From: Streptomyces sp. NRRL F-5122
GTDB lineage: Bacteria > Actinomycetota > Actinomycetes > Streptomycetales > Streptomycetaceae
DNA: 64,000 nt
Assembly (NCBI RefSeq): GCF_001507435.1
Contig: NZ_LMWH01000194.1
Coordinates: 1 to 64,000, forward strand
Reading direction: 5' to 3'
Numbering within the stretch: the first letter of the stretch is position 1; each line of letters starts with the position of its first letter. A program made the position numbers and the translations under genes. Shown piece after piece: positions 1-8,048 of this stretch. A model generated the notes under the pieces. It did no database searches, was not told where the DNA came from, and was given only the letters and a program-made list of their open reading frames with translations.

Positions 1-200
1 ATCTGGCAACCCGACGCCGTCAACTCCGCGATCTGCTGCAACGTCGCACCGATGTCCGACGTACGCGTCGTCGTCATCGACTGCACCGACACCGGAGCGT
101 CTCCACCCACCGCCACGGATCCGACCTGGATCTGCCGGCTCTTCCGACGCTCGGCGAGCTTGAGCGGAACGGACGGCATGCCGAGTGAAATCGCAGTCAT
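1..200 (-). CDS. ispG: IspG (GcpE), 4-hydroxy-3-methylbut-2-enyl diphosphate synthase, N-terminus only
   Basis: The minus strand from an ATG at 200 reads [19 protein letters not shown] and then the [20 protein letters not shown] and [20 protein letters not shown] segments. These match the start of actinobacterial IspG, the [4Fe-4S] enzyme that converts MEcPP to HMBPP in the non-mevalonate isoprenoid pathway. The reading frame runs off the left edge after 66 codons, so the cluster-binding cysteines are outside the window. It lies downstream of dxr and rseP on the same strand, the usual actinobacterial order. No strong ribosome binding site is visible: GGGG lies about 14 bases before the ATG. 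Recognition is by motif memory, but the segment is distinctive. Confidence 0.9.
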   Translation of the reverse strand, partial: MTAISLGMPSVPLKLAERRKSRQIQVGSVAVGGDAPVSVQSMTTTRTSDIGATLQQIAELTASGCQ

Positions 201-368
201 CTGCTGTGCAACCCCAAGTTATGGATCAAGGTCCAGCCCCGGAACGACGGGCTCCAGGCTTTGAGCCTACGGCACGGGCACGGACCCCAGCACATCACGG
301 TCCGTAAACCCACCCAATGGGCTGCGGCCGGGAAAAAAGCCTCCCCGGCCGCCGCCAACTCCGCGTGA
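201..368 (+). other. ispG-rseP spacer with a hairpin and a foreign-looking open frame
   Basis: This 168-base spacer separates the rseP stop from the ispG start. It contains an inverted repeat with 9-bp perfect arms (GCGGCCGGG at 324-332, CCCGGCCGC at 344-352) and an A-rich loop, which may end rseP transcripts. On the plus strand 216-368 is open and reads like a protein tail ([20 protein letters not shown], ending in a TGA at 366-368). It has a rare TTA codon and no start of its own. I do not recognise it; it could be a fragment of a foreign gene or chance. Confidence 0.4.
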
Positions 369-1673
369 CTAGGAGATTTTCACCGGGTTAACCACGTCCG
401 CGATCAGCACCAGCAGGGTGAAGCAGACGAAGATCCCGGCCACCACATAGGCCACCGGCATCAGCTTCGCCACGTCGAACGGACCCGGGTCGGGGCGGCG
501 CAGCACCTTGGCCACGGCGCGCCGCAGCGACTCCCACAGGGCGCCCGCGATGTGCCCGCCGTCGAGCGGGAGCAGCGGAAGCATGTTGAACAGGAACAGG
601 GACAGATTGAAGCCCGCGACCAGCAGCAGCATCATGGCGATCTGCTGGGACGGCGGGATGTCCAGGGTGAACACCTCGCCGCCCACACGGGCCGCGCCGA
701 CCACGCCCATCGGGGAGTCCGGCTCACGCGGGGCGTTGCCGAAGGCCGCGTCCCACAGGGCGGGAATCTTGCCCGGGAGCGACAGCAGCGACTCGACGCC
801 GTTCTCCATCATGTCGCCCATGCGCTGCACGGACTGGTCGAAGGACTGCTGGACGATGCCGCTGGCGGGGGTGAAGCCGAGGAAGCCGGCGTACACGTAC
901 TTGCCCTCGACATAGCCGCCGTTGCCGTCCGTCTTGCTGACCTGGTTCTTGATCAGGTGAGCCTGGAGGTCGACGGTCCGTCCGTTGCGCTCGACGGTGA
1001 TCGTGACGTCCTTGCCCGGGTTGGCACGGATGTCGGACTGGAGGACGGACCAGTCCTTCACCGGCTTGCCGCCGAACGAGACGATCTTGTCGCCCGCCCG
1101 GAGCCCCGCGGCCTGTGCGGGTGCGGCCGGATCGCCCTTCGCGCACTTGGTGCGGTTCTCGCTCTGCTGGATGACGCAGTCGGAGACCTTGGAGACGGTG
1201 GTGGTCTGGGTCTGGACACCGAAGGTCATCATCACGCCGAGGAAGACCGCCACGGCGAGGATCAGGTTCATGAAGGGGCCCGCGAACATGACGATGACCC
1301 GCTTCCACGGCTTGCGCGTGTAGAAGAGGCGGTCCTCGTCACCGGGCTGCAGCTCCTCGAAGGACTGCGCCCGTGCGTCCTCGATCATCCCCCGCCACGG
1401 CGAGGTGGAACGGGCCTCGATCCGGCCGTCCGGCCCCGGCGGGAACATCCCGATCATGCGGATGTAGCCGCCGAGCGGGACCGCCTTGATGCCGTACTCG
1501 GTCTCGCCCTTCTTGCGCGACCAGACGGTCGGGCCGAACCCGACCATGTACTGCGGCACCCGGATACCGAAGAGCTTGGCCGTCGACAGATGCCCCAGCT
1601 CGTGCCAGGCGATCGAGACCAGAAGTCCGACTGCGAAGACGACTATGCCGAGGATCATCATCAAGGTCGTCAT
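369..1673 (-). CDS. rseP: Site-2 (RseP/M50) membrane zinc metalloprotease
   Basis: A 434-residue intramembrane metalloprotease of the RIP family, which cuts transmembrane segments such as those of anti-sigma factors. The zinc motif HELGH lies at about residues 24-28 inside the first membrane helix. A PDZ-like region ([18 protein letters not shown]) sits mid-protein, and the second active-site motif [12 protein letters not shown] is in the C-terminal membrane part. The ATG at 1673 is chosen because the upstream reading frame is only the shadow of dxr, and because this ATG overlaps the dxr TGA as ATGA, implying translational coupling. It sits between dxr and ispG, a conserved actinobacterial arrangement whose reason is unknown. 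Confidence 0.93.
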   Translation of the reverse strand: MTTLMMILGIVVFAVGLLVSIAWHELGHLSTAKLFGIRVPQYMVGFGPTVWSRKKGETEYGIKAVPLGGYIRMIGMFPPGPDGRIEARSTSPWRGMIEDARAQSFEELQPGDEDRLFYTRKPWKRVIVMFAGPFMNLILAVAVFLGVMMTFGVQTQTTTVSKVSDCVIQQSENRTKCAKGDPAAPAQAAGLRAGDKIVSFGGKPVKDWSVLQSDIRANPGKDVTITVERNGRTVDLQAHLIKNQVSKTDGNGGYVEGKYVYAGFLGFTPASGIVQQSFDQSVQRMGDMMENGVESLLSLPGKIPALWDAAFGNAPREPDSPMGVVGAARVGGEVFTLDIPPSQQIAMMLLLVAGFNLSLFLFNMLPLLPLDGGHIAGALWESLRRAVAKVLRRPDPGPFDVAKLMPVAYVVAGIFVCFTLLVLIADVVNPVKIS

Positions 1674-2926
1674 GCACGAGCCTCCGCGCTTGCCGTCTGG
1701 GCCGTCAGTTCCCTGGCCCGGGCACGCGCCCAGGCCTCCGCTTCGAGGACGTCCGCGACGGTCAGGGAAGTTCCCGAGCGAGGGGTGCCATGCTCCTCCA
1801 CCACCCGGATGACCGTCTCCATGATCCCGAGATACGGCAGGGCGCCGTTCAGGAACGCGTCGACACACTCCTCATTGGCGGCATTGAACACCGCCGGGGC
1901 CGTGCCCGCGAGCTGTCCCACATGCCGGGCGAGTCCCACCGAGGGGAACGCCTCGTTGTCCAGCGGGAAGAACTCCCAGGTCGAGGCCTTGCTCCAGTCG
2001 AAAGCGGGCGCCGCATCGGGCACCCGTTCGGGCCAGCCGATACCGATGGCGATCGGCCCCCTCATGTCCGGGGGCGTCGCCTGCGCCACAGTCGATCCAT
2101 CCGTGAACTCCACCATCGAGTGGACATACGACTGCGGGTGCACGACGACCTCGATGCGATCGAAGGGAATGTCGTACAGCAGATGGGCCTCGATCACCTC
2201 GAGGCCCTTGTTCACCAGGGTCGCGGAATTGATGGTGATGACCGGGCCCATCGCCCAGGTGGGGTGGGCGAGCGCGTCCTCGGGCGTGACGTCGGCCAGC
2301 TGGTCCCTCGTCCGGCCGCGGAAGGGACCCCCCGAGGCGGTGACGACGAGTCTGCGCACGTCGGCGCGGGTTCCGGAGGCGAGGGCCTGGAAGAGGGCGG
2401 CGTGCTCGGAGTCCACCGGGATGATCTGGCCGGGCTTGGCCAGCGCCTTCACCAGCGGGCCGCCGACGATGAGCGACTCCTTGTTGGCGAGCGCGAGTGT
2501 GCGGCCCGCCTCCAGGGCGGCGAGGGTGGGCGCGAGGCCGATGGAGCCGGTGATGCCGTTCAGCACGGTGTGGCAGTCCGAGGCGGCGAGCGCGGTGGCC
2601 GCGTCGGGTCCGGCGAGGATCTCGGGGAGGGGCTCTCCTGACCCGTACTGCGCCGAGAGCGCCTCGCGCAGCGCCGGCACGACGTCCTCGCGCGCCACCG
2701 CGACCGTCCGCACCCGCAGGCGGCGGGCCTGCTCGGCGAGCAGTCCGACCCGGCCGCCGTTGGCGGAGAGCCCGGTGACCTTGAACCGGTCGGGGTTGCG
2801 CAGCACGAGGTCGACGGCCTGGGTGCCGATCGAGCCGGTGGAGCCGAGGATCACGACGTCCCGCACTCCGTCCACGGGATCGAAGACGAGATGGGGGTCG
2901 GCAAGAGGGGCTGGACTGTCGCTCAT
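1670..2926 (-). CDS. dxr: 1-deoxy-D-xylulose 5-phosphate reductoisomerase
   Basis: A 418-residue Dxr (IspC). It uses NADPH and a divalent metal to turn DXP into MEP, the committed step of the non-mevalonate isoprenoid pathway, in the cytoplasm. The dinucleotide-binding loop GSTGSIG is at residues 28-34. The substrate and metal motifs [10 protein letters not shown] and [15 protein letters not shown] are present, as is the [10 protein letters not shown] segment. Length is normal. The ATG at 2926 ([12 protein letters not shown]) is favoured over further upstream ATGs because homologous sequence begins just after it. It is the first gene of a dxr-rseP-ispG run. Confidence 0.96.
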   Translation of the reverse strand: MSDSPAPLADPHLVFDPVDGVRDVVILGSTGSIGTQAVDLVLRNPDRFKVTGLSANGGRVGLLAEQARRLRVRTVAVAREDVVPALREALSAQYGSGEPLPEILAGPDAATALAASDCHTVLNGITGSIGLAPTLAALEAGRTLALANKESLIVGGPLVKALAKPGQIIPVDSEHAALFQALASGTRADVRRLVVTASGGPFRGRTRDQLADVTPEDALAHPTWAMGPVITINSATLVNKGLEVIEAHLLYDIPFDRIEVVVHPQSYVHSMVEFTDGSTVAQATPPDMRGPIAIGIGWPERVPDAAPAFDWSKASTWEFFPLDNEAFPSVGLARHVGQLAGTAPAVFNAANEECVDAFLNGALPYLGIMETVIRVVEEHGTPRSGTSLTVADVLEAEAWARARARELTAQTASAEARA

Positions 2927-3249
2927 TCCTCCATTGTGGCCGTAGCACGGTGCCCGGGGGGACAGGGTGCCCCACTCCTCACCGAAGGTCCCCCGGCAGA
3001 CCGGTCCTGACATGCCGGTGCCGCCCCCGGACATCACGGAGATGCCGTCATGTCCGGGGATCCGATCTGCCTGGGCGGGGGAAGGCTCCGCGGACGCCGA
3101 GAGGGCGCCGCCGGCGCGGATCGGCACCGCCCGGCGGGCGCGGTCGGCCTGCCGGCCACCGCGACCGCCGGACTCCGGGACCTCGCCGCGGCCTACTCCG
3201 GCGCCGGGACCGTCGCATCGGTGACCGCCGGGCACGCGGTGGCCGGCCG
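2927..3249. other. Intergenic region upstream of dxr
   Basis: These 323 bases lie between dxr and the acyl-CoA dehydrogenase, both on the minus strand. Apart from the hairpin listed separately I see no gene with recognisable similarity. An open plus-strand frame begins at 3050 but has no family signature and runs into the dehydrogenase. The stretch presumably carries the dxr promoter. Confidence 0.5.
3025..3059 (-). terminator. Long hairpin between acyl-CoA dehydrogenase and dxr
   Basis: Two 15-base arms (3025-3039 and 3045-3059) pair with one mismatch around the 5-base loop AGATG. It lies 190 bases beyond the dehydrogenase stop and 99 bases ahead of dxr. It is most simply a terminator isolating the two genes. 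A regulatory role in the dxr leader cannot be excluded, since no T-run follows. Confidence 0.55.
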
Positions 3250-5190
3250 TCAGCGGATCGGACGGTGCACGTTCTCCCGGCTGCTGGCACCCGGAGTCGT
3301 GTCCGCGATCCACGGGCCGTCCCCGGACGGGTCGACGATCCCGTCCTCCAGCCATTCGTAGGTACCGGTCAGGACTCCCTTGACCACCTTGCGGTCGAGG
3401 TCGTCCGTGTTGCTCCACAGCCGGCCGAACAACTCCTCGACGCGGATCCGGGACTGCCGGCAGAAGGCGTCGGCGAGCTGGTACGCCTCCCGCCCGTGCT
3501 GCCCGGACCTGCGCAGATGCTCGGCGCGCACACAGGCCGCGCTCATCGCGAACAGTTCGGCGCCGATGTCCACGATCCGGCCCAGGAAGCCCTGCTTGGT
3601 CTCCATGCGGCCCTGCCAGCGGGACATCGCGTAGAAGGTGGAGCGGGCGAGCTTGCGGGCGCTGCGTTCGACGTAGCGCAGATGCGGGGAGAGGTCGACC
3701 TCCTGACGGAACTCCCCGTACGCGCCCGGGACCTGCCCCTGTCCGGCGACCAGTTTGGGCAGCCACTTGGCGTAGAAGACGCCGGCGTTCGCGCCCGCCT
3801 TCGCCTTGTCGGCCAGGGACTTGTCGGGATCGATCAGGTCTCCCGCCACCGACAGATGGGCGTCCACGGCCTCGCGGGCGATCAGCAGGTGCATGATCTC
3901 CGTGGAGCCCTCGAAGATGCGGTTGATGCGCAGGTCCCGCAGCAGTTGCTCGGCGGGCACCGCCCGCTCGCCCCGGGCCTTGAGGGACTCGGCGGTCTCG
4001 AAGCCGCGGCCGCCGCGGATCTGGACCAGTTCGTCGGCCATCAGCCAGGCCATCTCCGAACCGTAGAGCTTGGCGAGAGCGGCCTCGATGCGGATGTCGT
4101 TGCGGTCCTCGTCGGCCATCTGCGAGGAGAGGTCCACGACCGCCTCGATGGCGAAGGTCGTCGCCGCGATGAAGGAGATCTTCGAACCGACCGCCTCGTG
4201 CAGTGCGACCGGCTTGCCCCACTGCTCGCGGGCTCCCGACCACTCGCGGGCGATCTTCAGACACCACTTGCCCGCGCCCACGCACATCGCGGGCAGTGAG
4301 AGCCGGCCGGTGTTCAGCGTGGTCAGCGCGATCTTCAGACCCGCACCCTCCGGGCCGATGCGGTTGGCCGCCGGGACACGGACCCGGTGGAAGCGGGTGA
4401 CACCGTTCTCGAGGCCGCGCAGGCCCATGAAGGCGTTGCGGTTCTCGACCGTGATGCCCTCCGACGCGGCCTCGACGACGAACGCCGTGATGCCGCCGCC
4501 GTGGCCGTCGGACTTGGGGACGCGCGCCATGACCACGAGCAGGTCGGCCACCACGCCGTTGGTGGTCCACAGTTTCACGCCGTCGATCACGTAGTCGTCC
4601 CCGTCCGGGACGGCCGTCGTGGCGAGGCGGGCGGGGTCCGAGCCCACGTCCGGCTCGGTGAGGAGGAACGCGGAGATGTCGGTGCGGGCGCAGCGGGGCA
4701 GGAACGTGTCCTTCTGCTCCTGCGTCCCGAAGATTTTCAGGGGCTGCGGTACGCCGATCGACTGATGCGCGGACAGCAGCGCGCCGACCGCGGGATTCGC
4801 GGAGCCGGCCAGAGAAAGCGCCTTGTTGTAGTACACCTGGGTGAGGCCGAGGCCGCCGTACTTGGTGTCGATCTTCATGCCGAAGGCGCCGAGTTCCTTG
4901 AGCCCGTTGATCGTCTCGTCCGGGATCCGGGCCTCGCGCTCGATGCGCGCGGAGTCGATCTGTGTCTCGCAGAAGTCGCGCAGCTTGGCGAGGAACTCCT
5001 CGCCGCGCTGTACGTGCTCGTCGGCGGGCAGCGGATGGGGGTGGATGAGGTCGAGCCGGAAACGGCCGAGAAACAGCTCCTTGGCGAAGCTGGGCTTGCG
5101 CCAGTCCTGCTCGCGCGCGGCCTCGGCGACCTGTCGCGCCTCACGCTCGGTGACAGTGGGCTTGGGAGTGGGGGCTGTTGGTGCGGACAT
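3250..5190 (-). CDS. Long-form acyl-CoA dehydrogenase
   Basis: A 646-residue flavoprotein of the acyl-CoA dehydrogenase family, which oxidises acyl-CoA to trans-2-enoyl-CoA. The N-terminal helical domain is followed by the FAD/substrate signatures LTEPDVGSDPARLATTA and IDGVKLWTTNG. The C-terminal motif NRIFEGSTEIMHLLIAREA contains the glutamate used as catalytic base in MCAD-like members. The extra C-terminal 200 or so residues make it longer than the usual 380-residue enzymes and closer to the VLCAD/ACAD9-type architecture. The ATG at 5190 (MSAPTAPTPKP) has a weak GGTGAG upstream; an in-frame ATG at 5259 is possible but adds unconserved-looking residues. Substrate unknown. Confidence 0.88.
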   Translation of the reverse strand: MSAPTAPTPKPTVTEREARQVAEAAREQDWRKPSFAKELFLGRFRLDLIHPHPLPADEHVQRGEEFLAKLRDFCETQIDSARIEREARIPDETINGLKELGAFGMKIDTKYGGLGLTQVYYNKALSLAGSANPAVGALLSAHQSIGVPQPLKIFGTQEQKDTFLPRCARTDISAFLLTEPDVGSDPARLATTAVPDGDDYVIDGVKLWTTNGVVADLLVVMARVPKSDGHGGGITAFVVEAASEGITVENRNAFMGLRGLENGVTRFHRVRVPAANRIGPEGAGLKIALTTLNTGRLSLPAMCVGAGKWCLKIAREWSGAREQWGKPVALHEAVGSKISFIAATTFAIEAVVDLSSQMADEDRNDIRIEAALAKLYGSEMAWLMADELVQIRGGRGFETAESLKARGERAVPAEQLLRDLRINRIFEGSTEIMHLLIAREAVDAHLSVAGDLIDPDKSLADKAKAGANAGVFYAKWLPKLVAGQGQVPGAYGEFRQEVDLSPHLRYVERSARKLARSTFYAMSRWQGRMETKQGFLGRIVDIGAELFAMSAACVRAEHLRRSGQHGREAYQLADAFCRQSRIRVEELFGRLWSNTDDLDRKVVKGVLTGTYEWLEDGIVDPSGDGPWIADTTPGASSRENVHRPIR

Positions 5191-5610
5191 GAGGCTCACC
5201 TCGCCGCGAATAGGGATCATTTTGGACATACGCCGATCAAGCTGCCGTACAGCGGCCAAGAGTGCCGTACGGCGACCCTGCGGGCGTACGTTACTGATCG
5301 GTGCTACTGGATCGTTCGTACCCGATTCGGGGCGAGGTCACCAGTCTTCGTGCAACCGCCTACCCGGGATTGCGCGTCAACCGATCCCCGTCGACCGCAC
5401 CTTGATGTCAAGTCGACCCCTCCGGCACGACGGCCTCCGCCTCGGCCCTGACGGTGCCGTGGCGGCCGCCCGCGGGCCGGGGCCCAGGCAGTACTTTCCG
5501 AGCATCTCGACGGCGACCTGCCGGCGACCGCCAAGGAGCCGCTCGCATACGTCCGTTCGGTGGTCCCCGGGCGCCAGGGCGGCGCTCGCCACTTCCGGGA
5601 AAGTCTCGAA

Positions 5611-5624
5611 TCGAAGCGCTTCGA
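5611..5624. promoter_or_regulatory. LacI-type operator 1
   Basis: TCGAAGCGCTTCGA is a perfect 14-bp palindrome with the central CG typical of LacI/GalR operators. It lies 106 bases upstream of the LacI-family gene starting at 5730, and a near copy follows 89 bases downstream. Autoregulation by that regulator is inferred. Confidence 0.75.
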
Positions 5625-5699
5625 CAACCTATGGACACCATCCCTGTGTGGAGCTACTGTCAGGCAACCCCCATATCTCCGTTCCGTATATGCGCCGCG

Positions 5700-5713
5700 T
5701 CGAAGCGCTTCAG
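5700..5713. promoter_or_regulatory. LacI-type operator 2
   Basis: TCGAAGCGCTTCAG repeats operator 1 apart from its last two bases. It sits 17 bases before the ATG at 5730. Finding it here argues against the in-frame ATG at 5631 as the real start, because the operator would then be inside the gene. Confidence 0.7.
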
Positions 5714-5729
5714 TCCCTTGGAGAGCTGG

Positions 5730-6743
5730 ATGGTCACCCTCGCCGAGGTCGCCCAGCACGCCGGAGTGTCGGCGAGCACGGTGAGCTACGTCCTCAGCGG
5801 CAAGCGGTCCATCTCCGCGGCCACCCGGGAGCGGGTCGAGCAGAGTATCCGGGAGCTCGGTTACCACCCGAACGCCGGGGCCCGCGCCCTCGCGAGCAGC
5901 AGGTCGAACATCATCGCGCTGATGGTCCCGCTGCGTACGGACATGTACGTGCCGGTGATGATGGAGATCGCCATCGCCGTGGCGACCACCGCGCGCACAC
6001 ACGGCTACGACGTCCTGCTGCTCACCGGCGAGGAGGGCCCCGACGCGGTGCGCAGGGTCACCGGCAGCGGCCTGGCCGAGGCGATGATCCTGATGGACGT
6101 GGAGCTCGACGACGAGCGGCTGCCGCTCCTGCGTGGGACGGACCAGCCGTCGGTGCTCATCGGGCTGCCCACCAGCACCTCGGGGCTGACCTGTGTCGAC
6201 CTGGACTTCGCGGCCACGGGCGCGCTGTGCGCCGAGCACCTGGCGATGCTGGGACACCGCGACATCGCCGTCATCGGCGAGGCACCGGCCGTCTACGAGC
6301 GGCACACGGGCTTCGCGGAGCGCACGCTCGACGGGCTGAGGTCCCGCTCCCGCGAGCTGGGGCTGCGGGTGCTGCATCGCCCCTGCGAGGGCGGGTATGA
6401 CGCGATGGCCCTGACACTCGCCCGGATCTTCGACGAACGGCCCGCCACCACGGGGTTCGTGGTGCAGAACGAGTCCGCGGTCGAGCCCCTGCTCGCACTG
6501 CTGCGTCAGCAGGGTCGGGCCGTGCCGGAGGACGTCTCCGTGCTCGCCGTCTGCCCGGACCAGGTCGCCGTGCAGGCGTCGGTCCGGCTGACGTCGGTCG
6601 CCATCCCCGCCCAGGAGATGGGCAGACGAGCGGTCGAACTGCTCGTGGCGAAGCTGGACGGCCGCGGGACGGAGGAAGTGGTGCTGCTCGCCCCCGAGTT
6701 GACGGTCAGGGCGAGCACGGGCCCCGCGCCGGCCGCACCGTGA
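5730..6743 (+). CDS. LacI-family transcriptional regulator
   Basis: A 337-residue cytoplasmic repressor. The helix-turn-helix is at the very N-terminus (VTLAEVAQHAGVSASTVSYV, then the hinge-helix region SGKRSISAATRERV). A periplasmic-binding-protein-like effector domain follows from about residue 60. Start 5730 is chosen because the HTH begins immediately after it and GGAGAG precedes it. Two palindromic operators upstream suggest it represses itself. No sugar transporter or hydrolase is adjacent, so its effector is unknown. It converges on the broken thioesterase gene, with an overlap of 38 bases. Confidence 0.92.
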   Translation: MVTLAEVAQHAGVSASTVSYVLSGKRSISAATRERVEQSIRELGYHPNAGARALASSRSNIIALMVPLRTDMYVPVMMEIAIAVATTARTHGYDVLLLTGEEGPDAVRRVTGSGLAEAMILMDVELDDERLPLLRGTDQPSVLIGLPTSTSGLTCVDLDFAATGALCAEHLAMLGHRDIAVIGEAPAVYERHTGFAERTLDGLRSRSRELGLRVLHRPCEGGYDAMALTLARIFDERPATTGFVVQNESAVEPLLALLRQQGRAVPEDVSVLAVCPDQVAVQASVRLTSVAIPAQEMGRRAVELLVAKLDGRGTEEVVLLAPELTVRASTGPAPAAP

Positions 6744-7663
6744 CGACTCTCCTCCGGCCGGCCGCATCCCCACGGAACAGCGATCGCCGGGGCCGGTCAG
6801 TCGCCGCCGTGTGCGGCCGGGGGCCGTTGCGCAGGGCGCGTGCCTGGCGTGCCAGAGCGAGGAGTCGACCGGTGGTCGACCACAGGGCGCTGTCCTCGAC
6901 GGCCCAGCCGCTGCCGGCGTACTCGGTGCGGATCCGGACCAGGACCCGGTCCTCGACCGGTGCGGCCTCCAGGGCGTCGGTGAAGTGAACGGTCAGTTCC
7001 GCGGTCCGCACGGGACGAGGGACGGTCCACACGGCGAACAGGCCGGGCGGCAGCGCATCCGCGAGGACGACCGGTGTGCCCGCGTCCAACGGCCTGCGGT
7101 CGGTGAAGCGCAGCCAGGCGAGGAGCTCGGCCCGCGGGCCCCGCCCAGCGGCCGGGCCTCGCTCGCCGGTCGGATCTCCAGATGGGCGGCGAAAGCCGCC
7201 AGGTCGCTCGGGAGGGTGAGCGGTGGCACGCCTCGGAGGCCGGCGCGGGCGGCGCCGACAGATCGGCGAGGGCCGGGCCTGCGCCTCCCCACCCGAACAC
7301 CGCCGAGCCTGCCTGCACCGGGGCGCCACCCTGTGTCGCGGTGAGGGTGCACATGGATGTACGACGGCCCTCGCGCAGGGTTCGGGCCGTGAAGCGGAGC
7401 GGGCGTTCGTCCACAGGGGCCAGGAAGTGCGCACCCAGGGTGCGGACGGGAGCCGCCTCGCCGGCCCGTCGGACCAGGTCCTCGCGCATGGCGCCGAGAG
7501 CGAGCGCGGCCACGTACCCGCCTTGGGCGCCGTCCCAGGACCGATACGGGGGTGCGTCGTCGGCGCCACCGGTCATCCGGACGGGACACACGCCACCGCC
7601 GGTGCGCGCCACCCCGCGGGCTGCCTGCTGGACCTCCACCTCCATGACGTCATCACGCGTCAT
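6706..7663 (-). pseudogene. Broken TesB-like (double hotdog) acyl-CoA thioesterase
   Basis: Three minus-strand frames together rebuild one thioesterase-like protein. From 7663 the first frame gives GGYVAALALGAMREDLVRRA and VRTLGAHFLAPVDERPLRFT, the N-terminal hotdog. A second frame continues with PPLTLPSDLAAFAAHLEIRP near 7180-7225. A third frame gives LLAWLRFTDRRPLDAGTPVV and the C-terminal hotdog down to the stop at 6706. Two frameshifts, close to 7150 and 7230, separate the pieces. Sequencing error could produce this, but the neighbouring STAS and acyl-CoA synthetase genes are also damaged, so genuine decay is favoured. Acyl-CoA thioesterase function is inferred from the family. Confidence 0.75.
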
Positions 7664-7950
7664 GGCCCCGCCAGGATCGTCCTGGACCTGTCCGGGCTCA
7701 CCTTCTGTGACGCCAGTGGCCTGCTGGTGCTGGTCGCGCCCACCACGCCGCCCGCCGGTGCCACGGCCGGCTGCACCTGGTGTGTCCGCACGGTTTGACC
7801 AGGTACCTGCTGCGGATCACCGGTCTGTCCGAGACGATCCCTGCCCACCGGACCCTCTCGCACGCGCTCGCGCCGGTGGGCGCGGACCGACCCCATGGAA
7901 GAGGTCCGGCCTGGGCCGGCATCGCGCATGACGGGACCGGCACTTCTTGA
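7625..7950 (+). pseudogene. Frameshifted STAS-domain (anti-sigma factor antagonist) remnant
   Basis: The plus strand reads GPARIVLDLSGLTFCDASGL, the conserved core of SpoIIAA-like STAS proteins, where the serine after FCDA is the usual phosphorylation site. The same frame then stops at 7798. A different frame from about 7750 continues sensibly as RLHLVCPHGLTRYLLRITGL and SETIPAHRTLSHALAPVG to a stop at 7948-7950. The N-terminal half of the domain is missing, replaced by the start of the broken thioesterase on the other strand. It is therefore a truncated, frameshifted gene. Such antagonists normally act with RsbW-type kinases; none is nearby. Confidence 0.7.
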
Positions 7951-7970
7951 GCACTTGTCCTCCTTACGGT
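7939..7970 (+). promoter_or_regulatory. SARP-type direct repeats and -10 before the FAD monooxygenase
   Basis: GGCACTT (7939-7945) and AGCACTT (7950-7956) are 7-base repeats with an 11-base period. They are followed after exactly 8 bases by the -10-like TACGGT (7965-7970). This is the published geometry of SARP/AfsR binding sites. A nearly identical element lies before the small SARP gene (16809-16840). The implied leader is about 75-80 bases. Confidence 0.7.
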
Positions 7971-8048
7971 CGTGCCGTACGGGCCGCCAGGCTCCGTACG
8001 GATGGTGTCCGGTCCGGCATCAGCCACGTACAGCGAAAGACAGACACA

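Larger units (their letters stand above)
5191..5729. promoter_or_regulatory. Divergent promoter region, acyl-CoA dehydrogenase / LacI regulator
   Basis: This 539-base region between divergent genes holds no convincing coding sequence; the open frames in it lack family signatures. It carries the two LacI-type palindromes described separately, close to the regulator. On the dehydrogenase side there is a short inverted pattern built on GCCGTAC (5241-5270) and further CGTACG words near 5287-5320, which may be an operator but are not clear enough to call. Confidence 0.5.

Noticed and set aside
552..2945. Long plus-strand open frame of about 800 codons
   Set aside because: It is the antisense shadow of rseP and dxr in high-GC DNA, with no family motif and extreme Arg/Gly/His content.
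3050..3361. Plus-strand frame beginning in the dxr-acyl-CoA dehydrogenase gap
   Set aside because: Open by chance: it overlaps the dehydrogenase gene, shows no recognised domain and has no convincing ribosome site.
7223..7798. Intact STAS-domain gene of 191 codons
   Set aside because: Only its last part is STAS sequence; the rest is antisense to the thioesterase remnant, and the true C-terminus continues in another frame.
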